From: Phycisphaerales bacterium
GTDB lineage: Bacteria > Planctomycetota > Phycisphaerae > Phycisphaerales > UBA1924
Length of the DNA: 64,000 bases
Direction of reading: 5' to 3'
Assembly (NCBI GenBank): GCA_029260495.1
Contig: JAJDDD010000017.1
Span: 24,837 to 88,836 of the forward strand
The notes beneath the pieces were generated by a model. That model saw only the letters and a list, made by a program, of their open reading frames with translations, was not told the DNA's origin and did no database searches. The position numbers and the translations under genes were made by a program. Below are positions 37,196 to 44,987 of this stretch, one piece after another. Every line of letters begins with the position of its first letter. Within the stretch, counting starts at the first letter, position 1.

Positions 37196-39045
37196 AAAAG
37201 CAGAATCACAATATCTTCCGGTTTGTAAAAATCACTCAACTACTTTCACCACGGCGCACCGCGGCGCTCGTCGCGATGTTCACAGTTCTCGTGTCAGCCA
37301 TATCTTCGCCCGCGCACGGCGCTCCGGACGACGCCCCTCCCGCCCCTCCCGCCCCCCCCGCTCCCCAATCCCAACTCCACGCTGGGGAAGCGATCTTTCA
37401 AATCACAAACCACATCAAAGTCCCCGCCGCCCCGCACGGCGTCGCCTTCTCTTCCGACGGCGCCACCGCATACGTCGCTGGGTCCGGCGCCAACAAAATC
37501 GCTGTCATTGACCTCCGTGCCCACAAAATCATCCGCGAACTCGACGCCGGTGAAGTTCCCCTTGATGTCATCCTCGCAGCAGACCAGCGCAGCCTCATCG
37601 CCACCCAGTTTCGCAAAGGCGAACTTCTCCGCATCCCCCTCGACCCGGGCGCCAAACCAACACCGCTCTCTATAGAAACAATCAAAGAGGGCGCCTCCCT
37701 CTTCTCGCCCGAAGTGCAGGGAAAACGCTACCTCGTCTGCGAATACGAAGACACCATCGTTGAGTTGCACGCGCCCATCGCATCACATGCGCACAACAGC
37801 GCCCCCCGGTCCTGGAAGACGCCCGACGCGCCATATCCCGCCGATCTCACCGCCGACGGCGTCCTCCTCTTCGTCCCCTGTCGCGGCGCCAACTCAGTGC
37901 AGGTCATCGACACGCTCAACAACACCATCGCCGCCGAAGTCCCCGTTGGCGAGCACCCCGAAGGCGGCGCCGTCACACACGACAACACCTCCTACATCGT
38001 CGCCTCCGGCGCCGCCAACGAAATCAACTACATCAACACCGCATCCTTCGAAGTCATAAACACCATCACCGAAGGTGTCGGCGAGCGACCCTTCTCTGTC
38101 ACACTCACGACCGACGGCGCCTTCGGCGTCATCAACAACTCCGGCGCCAACACCATCTCCATCCTCGACGTGAAAGCCAAAAAAATCGTCGGCGATCTCA
38201 CCGTCGGAGCCCAGCCCATCGTCGTCCGCGCCCATCCCGATGGACATCGCCTCTACATCTCCTGCGAAGGCGACGACACCTTCCATGAGCTGCGCTACAC
38301 GCCAGCCCCGACACCGCCCGTCGATCCCAACGTCAAAACAGAAGTCGTCGTGCTCGGCATGATCCACTCCGGACACCTCACCAGCGAGAAATACAGCGTC
38401 GCAGCCATCCAAAACATCGTCCGTCTCATCGACCCCGACGCCATCCTCACAGAGATCCCCCCCAACCGTCTCGAACGCGCCATGCACCAGCTCAAAGAGC
38501 TCGGCGCCGTCACCGAACCACGCGTCAGCCGGTTTCCCGAATACATCGACGCCATCTTCCCCATGCTCAGCGACAAAACGTTCCGCATCATCCCCTGCGC
38601 CGGCTGGACCGCTGAGATGAACAACTACCGCAACGCCCAGCTCAAACGCCTCGCAGAAGATGATGCCTCCCGCAAAGAGTGGGCGGAATACGAGCAAGCC
38701 GTCGAGGCGATGGATCGTCAACTCAAAGAACTTGGCCCCGAAGACGACCCGCGCACCATCCACACCGATGAATACGACCAGATCATCAAGGAAGGGCTCG
38801 AACCCTACAACCGCCACTTCAACGACATCCTCGCCGACGGCGGGTGGGACAACATCAACGCCAAGCACTTCGCCCTCATCGAATCCTACTTAAACCAGGC
38901 CCGCGGCAAAGGCGAGCGCATCCTCATCACCTTCGGCGCCGCCCACAAATACTGGTTCCTCGAACAGCTCCGCGCCCGCTACGACGTCACACTCCTCGAA
39001 GTCGCCCCCTTCCTCGACGCCCTCACGCCCCAGCGCATCGACTGA
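37192..39045 (+). CDS. Secreted YVTN-like beta-propeller fused to a DUF5694/TraB-like domain
   Basis: 617 residues. A long basic N-terminal part is followed by a signal segment (ALVAMFTVLVSAISSPAHG, residues about 25-43) and a Pro/Ala linker (DDAPPAPPAPPAP). Residues about 65-370 are YVTN-type propeller repeats (GVAFSSDGATAYVAGSGANK, AVIDLRAHK..., VINTITEGVGERP, LYISCEGDD). Residues about 385-617 form a different domain, beginning KTEVVVLGMIHSGHL and ending GERILITFGAAHKYWFLEQL, resembling DUF5694/TraB-like enzymes (a TIKI/EreA-type fold); this family call is tentative. Its start overlaps the VapC stop by 4 bp. Confidence 0.8.
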   Translation: MKKQNHNIFRFVKITQLLSPRRTAALVAMFTVLVSAISSPAHGAPDDAPPAPPAPPAPQSQLHAGEAIFQITNHIKVPAAPHGVAFSSDGATAYVAGSGANKIAVIDLRAHKIIRELDAGEVPLDVILAADQRSLIATQFRKGELLRIPLDPGAKPTPLSIETIKEGASLFSPEVQGKRYLVCEYEDTIVELHAPIASHAHNSAPRSWKTPDAPYPADLTADGVLLFVPCRGANSVQVIDTLNNTIAAEVPVGEHPEGGAVTHDNTSYIVASGAANEINYINTASFEVINTITEGVGERPFSVTLTTDGAFGVINNSGANTISILDVKAKKIVGDLTVGAQPIVVRAHPDGHRLYISCEGDDTFHELRYTPAPTPPVDPNVKTEVVVLGMIHSGHLTSEKYSVAAIQNIVRLIDPDAILTEIPPNRLERAMHQLKELGAVTEPRVSRFPEYIDAIFPMLSDKTFRIIPCAGWTAEMNNYRNAQLKRLAEDDASRKEWAEYEQAVEAMDRQLKELGPEDDPRTIHTDEYDQIIKEGLEPYNRHFNDILADGGWDNINAKHFALIESYLNQARGKGERILITFGAAHKYWFLEQLRARYDVTLLEVAPFLDALTPQRID

Positions 39046-39051
39046 CTCGCG

Positions 39052-41763
39052 TCACCCCCGATACGCCCGCGCCCCCGCCTGCCCGACAACCCGCGCCGTT
39101 GTGCGCACGCGCAACACCGCAGGCAACAGGAACACCGTCGCCAGCCATACAAAAACCAATCCCAGCGTCATCACCAACCCGAGCGACGCCATCCCCCGAT
39201 GGCTCCCCGCCATCATGCACGCGAACCCGATCGCCGTCGTCGCCGTCGTCATCGTGATCGCCCGACCCGATCCCCCCGCAAGCCCCGCCGGCGAATCCAA
39301 AGGCTGCGCCCGCCACCGATGCAAAGCGTGAACGCCGGAGTCGACGCCCAGGCCAATTATCAAGGGCATCACGATTGTATTCGCCAGATTCAGGCGCACG
39401 CCGAAGATCGCGAGCGTCCCCAGGAGAAGCGTCAGCCCGCACAAGACCGGCGTCAGTGCGCACACGACATCAACAAGCGATCGAAAATCCAGAAACAAAA
39501 TCACAAGAATCGCCCCCGCAGCCAGCGCTGCAGCGATTAAATAGGCGCGTCCGATCAGCGATGTTGATTCGTAAATCTGTATCGCCGGCCCCGTCGCCTG
39601 CGGCGCGACGCGCAGCACCGCGGACGCAAACTCAGAAAGCTGCGCGGGCGCCAGGGGGCTTTCTTCCGGGTTTTCCGTGTTTGCCGCTGGAAAGACGCGC
39701 AGCAGGAGAGAGCCGTCGACGCCGACGAACTGATCGTGAAGAGCCGGGGGGAGTTCGTCTGGTGTGGGCAGGGCGCCGGCCCGGAGCGTGCGTATCCGTT
39801 GCGCGAGATCAGATCGTTCGCGCGCATAGACTGCGTTCACGCGGGCCAGATTTTCATCACTCACCTGCGCAATGCGCACCGCGGCGGCCCGAAGCTCGGG
39901 GTCGGTTTCTTTAAAGAGCTCTGCAGTTCGTCGCGCGACGGGGCGAATATCCCTGATTGAGCTTTGGGTTGTATCTACCGGGGTTGTGGGCGGTTTGGGA
40001 ATAATCGTGCGCACAATATCCACCTTTGCGCGCACCTCGGCTGGAGATGGAACGAGCATCGCCACCCCCCCCACGCCACCGACAGGGCCCAGTTTTTCCA
40101 GGGTCCGCGTGAGCTGGCTTGCTTCTTCCATACTCTCTGTGCGCACGACTGCGTGCCAGACTGATTGGGCATCCGCCTGACGCAGGGCTTCTTCCCATCG
40201 GACACTTTCGGTCGTGTCGGGGAGCAGCTTCATGAGGTCGGAGTCGTAGCGGATGTATGACGCTGCGACACCGAACCCAACAAGGAGCGCTGCCCACAAG
40301 AGGATGAATGGTCCGGGGTGGTGATCGACGAAGTTGAGTGAGCCGCCCATGAATGGTTTGCGTTCTCCACCCGGGCGTGTGCGCAGGCGGCGCTCCGGGA
40401 AGGGGAGGATTTCGAGGGCTGCGGGGAAGCAGGACATGACGCTCAGTGTGCACAGGAGCACACCGCCGGCGGCGATGATTCCCATTTCAGCGACGCCATC
40501 AAATTTTGTGAAGGCGGTTGCGCCGAAGGCGGCGGCGGTTGTGAATGCTCCGGTGAGCACGCCGGGTCCGACGCCGCGAAAGGCCTGTGCGACAGCTTCG
40601 GGCATGTGGGCGTGGTCGGGGTGGACGAGTTCAAGGCGGGCGATCAGATGAACTGCAGTATCGACCCCGAGCCCGAGGAGCATGATTGCGAAGACCACGC
40701 TGAGCAGTTGCAGGTGCCCGACGATGAGAGTGAGATAGCCGAAGGACCACGCGACACCGATGAGGAGTGATGCGATCGCCAGCAGTGGGACCACGGCGCC
40801 GCGATAGACGATCATCATGAGCGATGCGATCAATATCAGCGCGAGGATGGAGGCCCTTGTCGCGTCGCGCATGGAGAGGGCGGCCTCATCGGATTCGAGC
40901 ACAGGCACCCCTGTGACGCCGGCCTGGACATTGGCAAAGTCTGGTTTTGTGCGCAAGGATTCAATGTGGGCGCGCAGCGCGGCGATTCCCGAAGTCTTGG
41001 GCGCCGTTGCTCCGGCGCCTTTGTCGGCGAGGGCGATGAGGAGAACGATCAGCTTGCCGTCGCCGACCGTGAGCCGTTCGACGGGCAGAGGCGGAAAGAG
41101 CAGCGGGGATGGATCGCCTTGTGCGACCAGGGCGGTTCGCTGGAGCAAGCCGGTGAGCTGATTGCGATCTTCAGCGGAGATTCGGGTGGGCGCCAGCGTT
41201 GAAAATGTGAGTAAGTCCGCCAATGTTGGAGCTGCGAGGATTGGCGTTGCTCTTGCCAGTTGGGCTGCCTGGGCGCGGACCTCTTCTGTCGGGGCAGTCA
41301 GGAGCAGGGTTGCGGGCGCGCGGGCGGGATCAATCCCATCTGTGACGGAGTTGAAACGATCATCATTGCGAAGCGCGGCGGCGAGCTCTGAGACAAAGGC
41401 TTCAATGACTGGTGACTCTGCGCTGCGCGTGTCGATGACGACGACGGCGTCGTCCCAGCGCGGGAATGCTTTCTTGAAGGCGGAGTAGCGCTGTTGCCAG
41501 TCGAGCGATGGATCGACCAGATCACTCCGGTCGGAGCGGAACTCGAGTCTGGCTGCGGTGATGGAGATCGCCCCGGCTGCGAGCGCGAAAGAGACGAGCA
41601 AGACGGTCCATGGTCTGGCGGTGACCGCGCGGGCCCACCACGTCAACAGCGCGTGACGCTCGTGATCTGAAGCGAAGATTGGCACGTTCGGATCGTCGCG
41701 GTGTTCCGGGGCTTTGGCAAACGGATTGGGGCTGACCACGTCGACTGGCGGGCATCCATCCAA
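39052..41763 (-). CDS. MMPL/RND-superfamily transporter, HpnN-like
   Basis: 903 residues, starting at a TTG at 41763; a GTG at 41739 is an alternative. The architecture is TM1, a periplasmic domain (residues 60-285), a block of five or six TMs, TM7 (about 475), a second periplasmic domain and a second TM block. Relay motifs LGLGVDTAVHLIARLE and IGLGVDSGVHALHRW are present. The N-terminal part (TARPWTVLLVSFAL..., FRSDRSDLVDPSLDWQQRY) resembles HpnN, the hopanoid-transport RND-like protein. No hopanoid gene is nearby, so lipid export is only inferred. The GC skew of the plus strand flips inside this gene near 39.5-39.7 kb. Confidence 0.85.
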   Translation of the reverse strand: MDGCPPVDVVSPNPFAKAPEHRDDPNVPIFASDHERHALLTWWARAVTARPWTVLLVSFALAAGAISITAARLEFRSDRSDLVDPSLDWQQRYSAFKKAFPRWDDAVVVIDTRSAESPVIEAFVSELAAALRNDDRFNSVTDGIDPARAPATLLLTAPTEEVRAQAAQLARATPILAAPTLADLLTFSTLAPTRISAEDRNQLTGLLQRTALVAQGDPSPLLFPPLPVERLTVGDGKLIVLLIALADKGAGATAPKTSGIAALRAHIESLRTKPDFANVQAGVTGVPVLESDEAALSMRDATRASILALILIASLMMIVYRGAVVPLLAIASLLIGVAWSFGYLTLIVGHLQLLSVVFAIMLLGLGVDTAVHLIARLELVHPDHAHMPEAVAQAFRGVGPGVLTGAFTTAAAFGATAFTKFDGVAEMGIIAAGGVLLCTLSVMSCFPAALEILPFPERRLRTRPGGERKPFMGGSLNFVDHHPGPFILLWAALLVGFGVAASYIRYDSDLMKLLPDTTESVRWEEALRQADAQSVWHAVVRTESMEEASQLTRTLEKLGPVGGVGGVAMLVPSPAEVRAKVDIVRTIIPKPPTTPVDTTQSSIRDIRPVARRTAELFKETDPELRAAAVRIAQVSDENLARVNAVYARERSDLAQRIRTLRAGALPTPDELPPALHDQFVGVDGSLLLRVFPAANTENPEESPLAPAQLSEFASAVLRVAPQATGPAIQIYESTSLIGRAYLIAAALAAGAILVILFLDFRSLVDVVCALTPVLCGLTLLLGTLAIFGVRLNLANTIVMPLIIGLGVDSGVHALHRWRAQPLDSPAGLAGGSGRAITMTTATTAIGFACMMAGSHRGMASLGLVMTLGLVFVWLATVFLLPAVLRVRTTARVVGQAGARAYRG

Positions 41764-41972
41764 AATCCACTGTCGGCGTCAGACCCGCTGAGGGGCCTTG
41801 TGGTTCGAAGTTTCTGCAAAATCAGCACTTGAATGCGCCGCGAGCCCAAAACGGGACGAAAATAACAGAGACGCTGCGGGTGGGTCTCGGGATCGCGGGC
41901 GGGCGCGAGTGTGCGGGGTTTGACAGCACGAGTTGTCTTCCGCGGGACCGGGCCCGGGTTGGGAGTTTGCTG

Positions 41973-42878
41973 ATGCTGGCAGAAGCATCCTGGAACTGGT
42001 TCATAGCGCAGGCGCTGGCGTGTGTGGTTGCGTACCTGCTGGGGCGGGCGGTGACAAGCACTTCACGGTCGCTACAGGAAATTGCATTGCTTGCGACTGT
42101 TGTCGCGCTGGTCGGGTTGGCGCTCCGAGGCAGGGTGATGGAGGCGCTGGTTGCGGTTATCCCGCTTGATGTTCTTGTGTATGTGGAAGGGACGCTGATC
42201 GTGCCGCCCTTCATGTTTTTGGCTGGGATCTTGTCAGCGCCGAAGCCCGGGCGGAGCTTTGAAGAAGGGGAGGGCGCACGTCTGCAACTGCATACAGGCA
42301 AGCTGGGTCCGATGCTTGCGACGCTGGGCATGGTTTATCTTGTTGTCAGCGGCGCGTGGATGGTGATGCCTCGCGTTCCTGCTTCCCAGATAGCGAATGT
42401 GACGATGGGGGCGGGATTTTCGCAGCAATCTCGTGATGACACATGTGTGGCGGCGGCGCTTGCGACGGCGCTGCGGGCGCCGGGGATTGATTTACATGTG
42501 ACGGAAGCGGAGATGGCGGATCTTGCGGACGTTCGCGTCGGTCAGGGGTCGACGATGGTGCGCGCACTCAAGGCGGCTGAGCTTCGTCTTGCGGGGGGTG
42601 ATATTGAGCCGCGGCTTTATAACTACAGCGCGCACGAGGTGGTGCAGATGGCGACAGCGTCGCGTCCTGTGCTGGTCACCATTCGCTCGGGTGTTTCGCG
42701 CACGCACATGGTGGCGGTGCTCGGCATGTCGCGCGGGAAGGTGCTGATCGCAAATCCATGGCGCACTCAGCGCTCCAGTTCAGTCGCTGGCAGCGGGCTT
42801 GAACGGATGAGTCTTGAACACTTTTCCAAGAGTTATGTTGGATCGGCGATTGTGTTCATTGATCGCGCCAGCCGCTAA
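41973..42878 (+). CDS. Membrane-anchored C39-like peptidase
   Basis: 301 residues from ATG 41973, which has GGGAG 7 nt upstream. The frame is open back to 41829 but without protein character there. Four or five TM helices (about 5-150) precede a soluble domain with the papain-like triad of peptidase C39: Gln/Cys in FSQQSRDDTCVAAALATAL, then His in RTHMVAVLGMSRGKVLIANP with Asn following. C39 domains cleave double-glycine leaders and normally precede ABC exporters; here the order is TM region first, with no ABC ATPase. Substrate unknown. It converges on the candidate RNA unit. Confidence 0.75.
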   Translation: MLAEASWNWFIAQALACVVAYLLGRAVTSTSRSLQEIALLATVVALVGLALRGRVMEALVAVIPLDVLVYVEGTLIVPPFMFLAGILSAPKPGRSFEEGEGARLQLHTGKLGPMLATLGMVYLVVSGAWMVMPRVPASQIANVTMGAGFSQQSRDDTCVAAALATALRAPGIDLHVTEAEMADLADVRVGQGSTMVRALKAAELRLAGGDIEPRLYNYSAHEVVQMATASRPVLVTIRSGVSRTHMVAVLGMSRGKVLIANPWRTQRSSSVAGSGLERMSLEHFSKSYVGSAIVFIDRASR

Positions 42879-42943
42879 AAACGCCCGGCGAGAAACAGAT
42901 AATTGGTTCGATTTGCGACCGCGCTAAAAAAATTTTCAGTCGA

Positions 42944-42973
42944 TTGACAGCGCGTCCGGACCCCAACTTATCT
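42944..42973 (+). promoter_or_regulatory. Sigma70-like promoter of an orphan transcription unit
   Basis: A perfect TTGACA at 42944-42949 and TTATCT at 42968-42973 are 18 bp apart. It reads into a 250-bp region with no open frame of protein character, and is preceded by an A/T-rich stretch (about 42924-42938). Confidence 0.5.
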
Positions 42974-42979
42974 GTATGG

Positions 42980-43234
42980 CGTAGAAATCGCCCAACTTTT
43001 GAATCAACAATGTTTTAGGGCGGAGGTATCGCTACGTCCGACGCTGGTTTACAGAACAGTGTTCGGACGTGGGCGGCGTCACACCACCCTCAACTTGGGG
43101 CTTGAGTTGCTTGTGACAATTTATATCTTCATTACACGGTTGGTCTCTCTCCATAGAAACCCCCAGGCGCCGGCGCCAACGTGTGTTGACTGGCCTCACA
43201 CTCCTACCCGCCGCCGCCCGGGGGTTCTTTTTTT
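42980..43234 (+). ncRNA. Candidate structured small RNA (about 255 nt)
   Basis: Between the promoter at 42944 and the terminator ending at 43234 I see two strong hairpins. CGTCCGA+CGCTG pair with CAGTG+TCGGACG (43035-43069; 12 bp with one bulged T and one G-U pair, 10-nt loop). GTCACA pairs with TGTGAC around an inner CTCAA/TTGAG stem (43078-43117). The unit lies in the convergent gap between a plus-strand gene ending at 42878 and a minus-strand gene ending at 43418, so it is not a leader of either. No known RNA family was recognised (tmRNA, SRP RNA, RNase P and common riboswitch signatures absent). Exact ends are estimated. Confidence 0.5.
43158..43234 (+). terminator. Intrinsic terminator of the orphan RNA unit
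   Basis: AACCCCC (43158-43164) can pair with GGGGGTT (43220-43226) across a GC-rich interior that includes the self-complementary GGCGCCGGCGCC (43166-43177). A T run follows (TTTTTTT, 43228-43234). The long stem interior is unusual for a terminator; a shorter local stem may form instead. Confidence 0.55.
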
Positions 43235-43417
43235 AAGCTTGCTTGTCGGGCGAGCGTGAGCGCGGGGATGACCGGGAAGTTTTTTCATCATGAATGCGTG
43301 AACGCGTTGGGAGCGTGCGCAGTGTTGTGCTGCTTGGCGTTGTCTGTCTGGCAAAATCCGCGCGACGCGCTATTTAGGCACGCCGCGCATGAAGAGGGAT
43401 GGAGAGCGTTCAATCAT

Positions 43418-44566
43418 TTAGCAGGCGCATGGGCATGGCCCCCAGCTTCCGAGGAGAATGGCGAGGTCTGCGGCGCCGACGAAGCCGTCGCCGTTGAGAT
43501 CGCCGACGGGGCCGCCCGTTCCGAAGGCGCCGAGGAGGATGGCGAGGTCTGCAGCGCCGACGAAGCCATCACGGTTGAGGTCTGCGGGGCAGCAAGGTCC
43601 GAAGGCGGCGAGCTGGGCGGCGACATCGACAGCGTCGACGGCGCCGCTGGCGTCGAGATCGGCGCGGCAGCATGAATCGAAGGCGTCGAGGAGGATGATG
43701 ATGTCCAGGCGATTGACGACACCGTCGTTGTTGAGATCGCCGGGGCAACCCGGGGCGCCGCCGGGACATGGGCCGAGGAGGGTTTGGATTGTGGCGAGGT
43801 CGCCTCCGTTGACGGCGCCGTCGGCATTGAGATCACCGACGCAGCATGGGCCGAAGGCGGCGGTGACGATGTTGATATCAGAGGCGCCGACGTTGCCGTC
43901 GCCGTCGAGATCCCACGGGCAGGGCGCGCCCACGGGGCAGGGGCCTTGATTGGCGATGATGGCTGCGAGATCGAGGGCGCCGACGATGCGATCGCCGTCA
44001 ATGTCGCCGAGACAGCACGGGCCGAAGGCAGCGAGGACGCGGTTGAGATCTTGTGCGTCGACGAGGGCGTCGCCGTTGACATCCCAGGGGCATGGGCATG
44101 GCGGTGGCGGACAGGGGCCGAAGTTTGCGGTGACGGCGTTGGCGTCGAGCTGGTTGACGACGCCGTCGTTGTTGAAGTCAAAGGGGCAGCAGGGGTCGGG
44201 CGGGCAGATGCCAATCCAACATTGCATGAGGTTGGCGTCAAGGTTGTTGACTGTTTGGTTGTTGTCGAGATCGCCGGGGCAGCAGGCGCCGGCCATTGAG
44301 AGGAGGATGAGTTGGTCGGCGCCGTTGACCTGTCCGTCGCCGTTGAAGTCGCCTGTGCATGTCGCGCCGGGAGGGCAGGGGCCGAAGAGTGATGTGAGGA
44401 GGGCGACGTCTGCGGCGTTGCTGACGCCGTCGCCGTTGAGATCGCCGGGACAACAACAGGGGCCGGGAGGTCCGGCGGTTGGTCCTGCTAGCGCCAGGCT
44501 TGCGCCGGCGGCGGCGCAGAGAGCGCTTTGTAAGAGTTGTCTTGCGGCTGTGGTGTTTACAGACAT
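43418..44566 (-). CDS. Secreted poly-dockerin protein, twelve calcium-loop repeats
   Basis: 382 residues. After a signal peptide (residues about 8-30, ALCAAAGASLALAG) the whole protein is a tandem array of twelve dockerin-like segments of 26-34 residues. Each begins with a loop such as GDLNGDGVSNAADVALL and is followed by a short Cys/Pro linker (GPCCCP, GPCPPGATC, GACC). Loops vary in strength: copies 1, 2, 8, 9, 11 and 12 keep the D-x-N-x-D-G calcium ligands; copies 3, 5, 6 and 10 are degenerate. About 30 Cys occur, mostly paired in the linkers. No catalytic, cohesin-binding or other domain is present. The last two repeats (FVGAADLAILL) are nearly identical, suggesting recent repeat expansion. 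Plus-strand frames here are shadows of the repeats. Confidence 0.92.
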   Translation of the reverse strand: MSVNTTAARQLLQSALCAAAGASLALAGPTAGPPGPCCCPGDLNGDGVSNAADVALLTSLFGPCPPGATCTGDFNGDGQVNGADQLILLSMAGACCPGDLDNNQTVNNLDANLMQCWIGICPPDPCCPFDFNNDGVVNQLDANAVTANFGPCPPPPCPCPWDVNGDALVDAQDLNRVLAAFGPCCLGDIDGDRIVGALDLAAIIANQGPCPVGAPCPWDLDGDGNVGASDINIVTAAFGPCCVGDLNADGAVNGGDLATIQTLLGPCPGGAPGCPGDLNNDGVVNRLDIIILLDAFDSCCRADLDASGAVDAVDVAAQLAAFGPCCPADLNRDGFVGAADLAILLGAFGTGGPVGDLNGDGFVGAADLAILLGSWGPCPCAC

Positions 44567-44987
44567 TGTGGAAAGCTCCTCTTTGAGCCTGTTGTTCCTA
44601 CAGGCTCTGGGTGTCCATGGTCGACTCGCCTCGACACATGTCTTTGCCTTCCCGAAGAGAATCGGGAAGGCGGCATTCAGGTAGGCCGGTCGCCGGGCGC
44701 GCGAACCGCTCTGGACGCGCCCTCGCGAGGGGAAGCAGGCGCGCCCGAGTCAGTCCGGCGGCGCCGCGACGCCGACCATCTCTGATCCAATGGTGAAACA
44801 ACAGCAAGAACCGTGCGCAAACACGCCACTATCGCTGCGATTGCTTGAAAACGCTGCTTACGCGTTCGTGAAGGGGTCGAGCGAAGGGAGTTGGCGGAAA
44901 TATTGACCACTTCACGCCCAATCAAAGCGTGTGCGCGAGTTATGCTTGCCTTCGTTTCCACTGTGCGTGTCAGGAGTTTGCTGAGTT
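44567..44987. other. Structured intergenic region between poly-dockerin and zinc-ribbon genes
   Basis: 421 bp with divergent promoters expected. It holds a perfect 10-bp hairpin GCCTTCCCGA/TCGGGAAGGC with a 6-nt loop (44646-44671), a 7-bp hairpin GGGCGCG/CGCGCCC (44695-44722) and the palindrome CCTCGCGAGG (44721-44730). All three lie 80-165 bp upstream of the poly-dockerin start on its strand and could form a structured 5' leader. No T run follows them in either direction. The right end (44970-44987) carries the start of the tandem duplication unit. Confidence 0.6.

Noticed and set aside
43256..44299. Plus-strand open frames over the poly-dockerin gene (e.g. 43256-43675, 43458-43949, 43784-44299)
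   Set aside because: They are antisense to a repeat-rich gene and simply mirror its Asp/Gly/Ala/Val codons; the minus-strand protein has a signal peptide and clear repeats.
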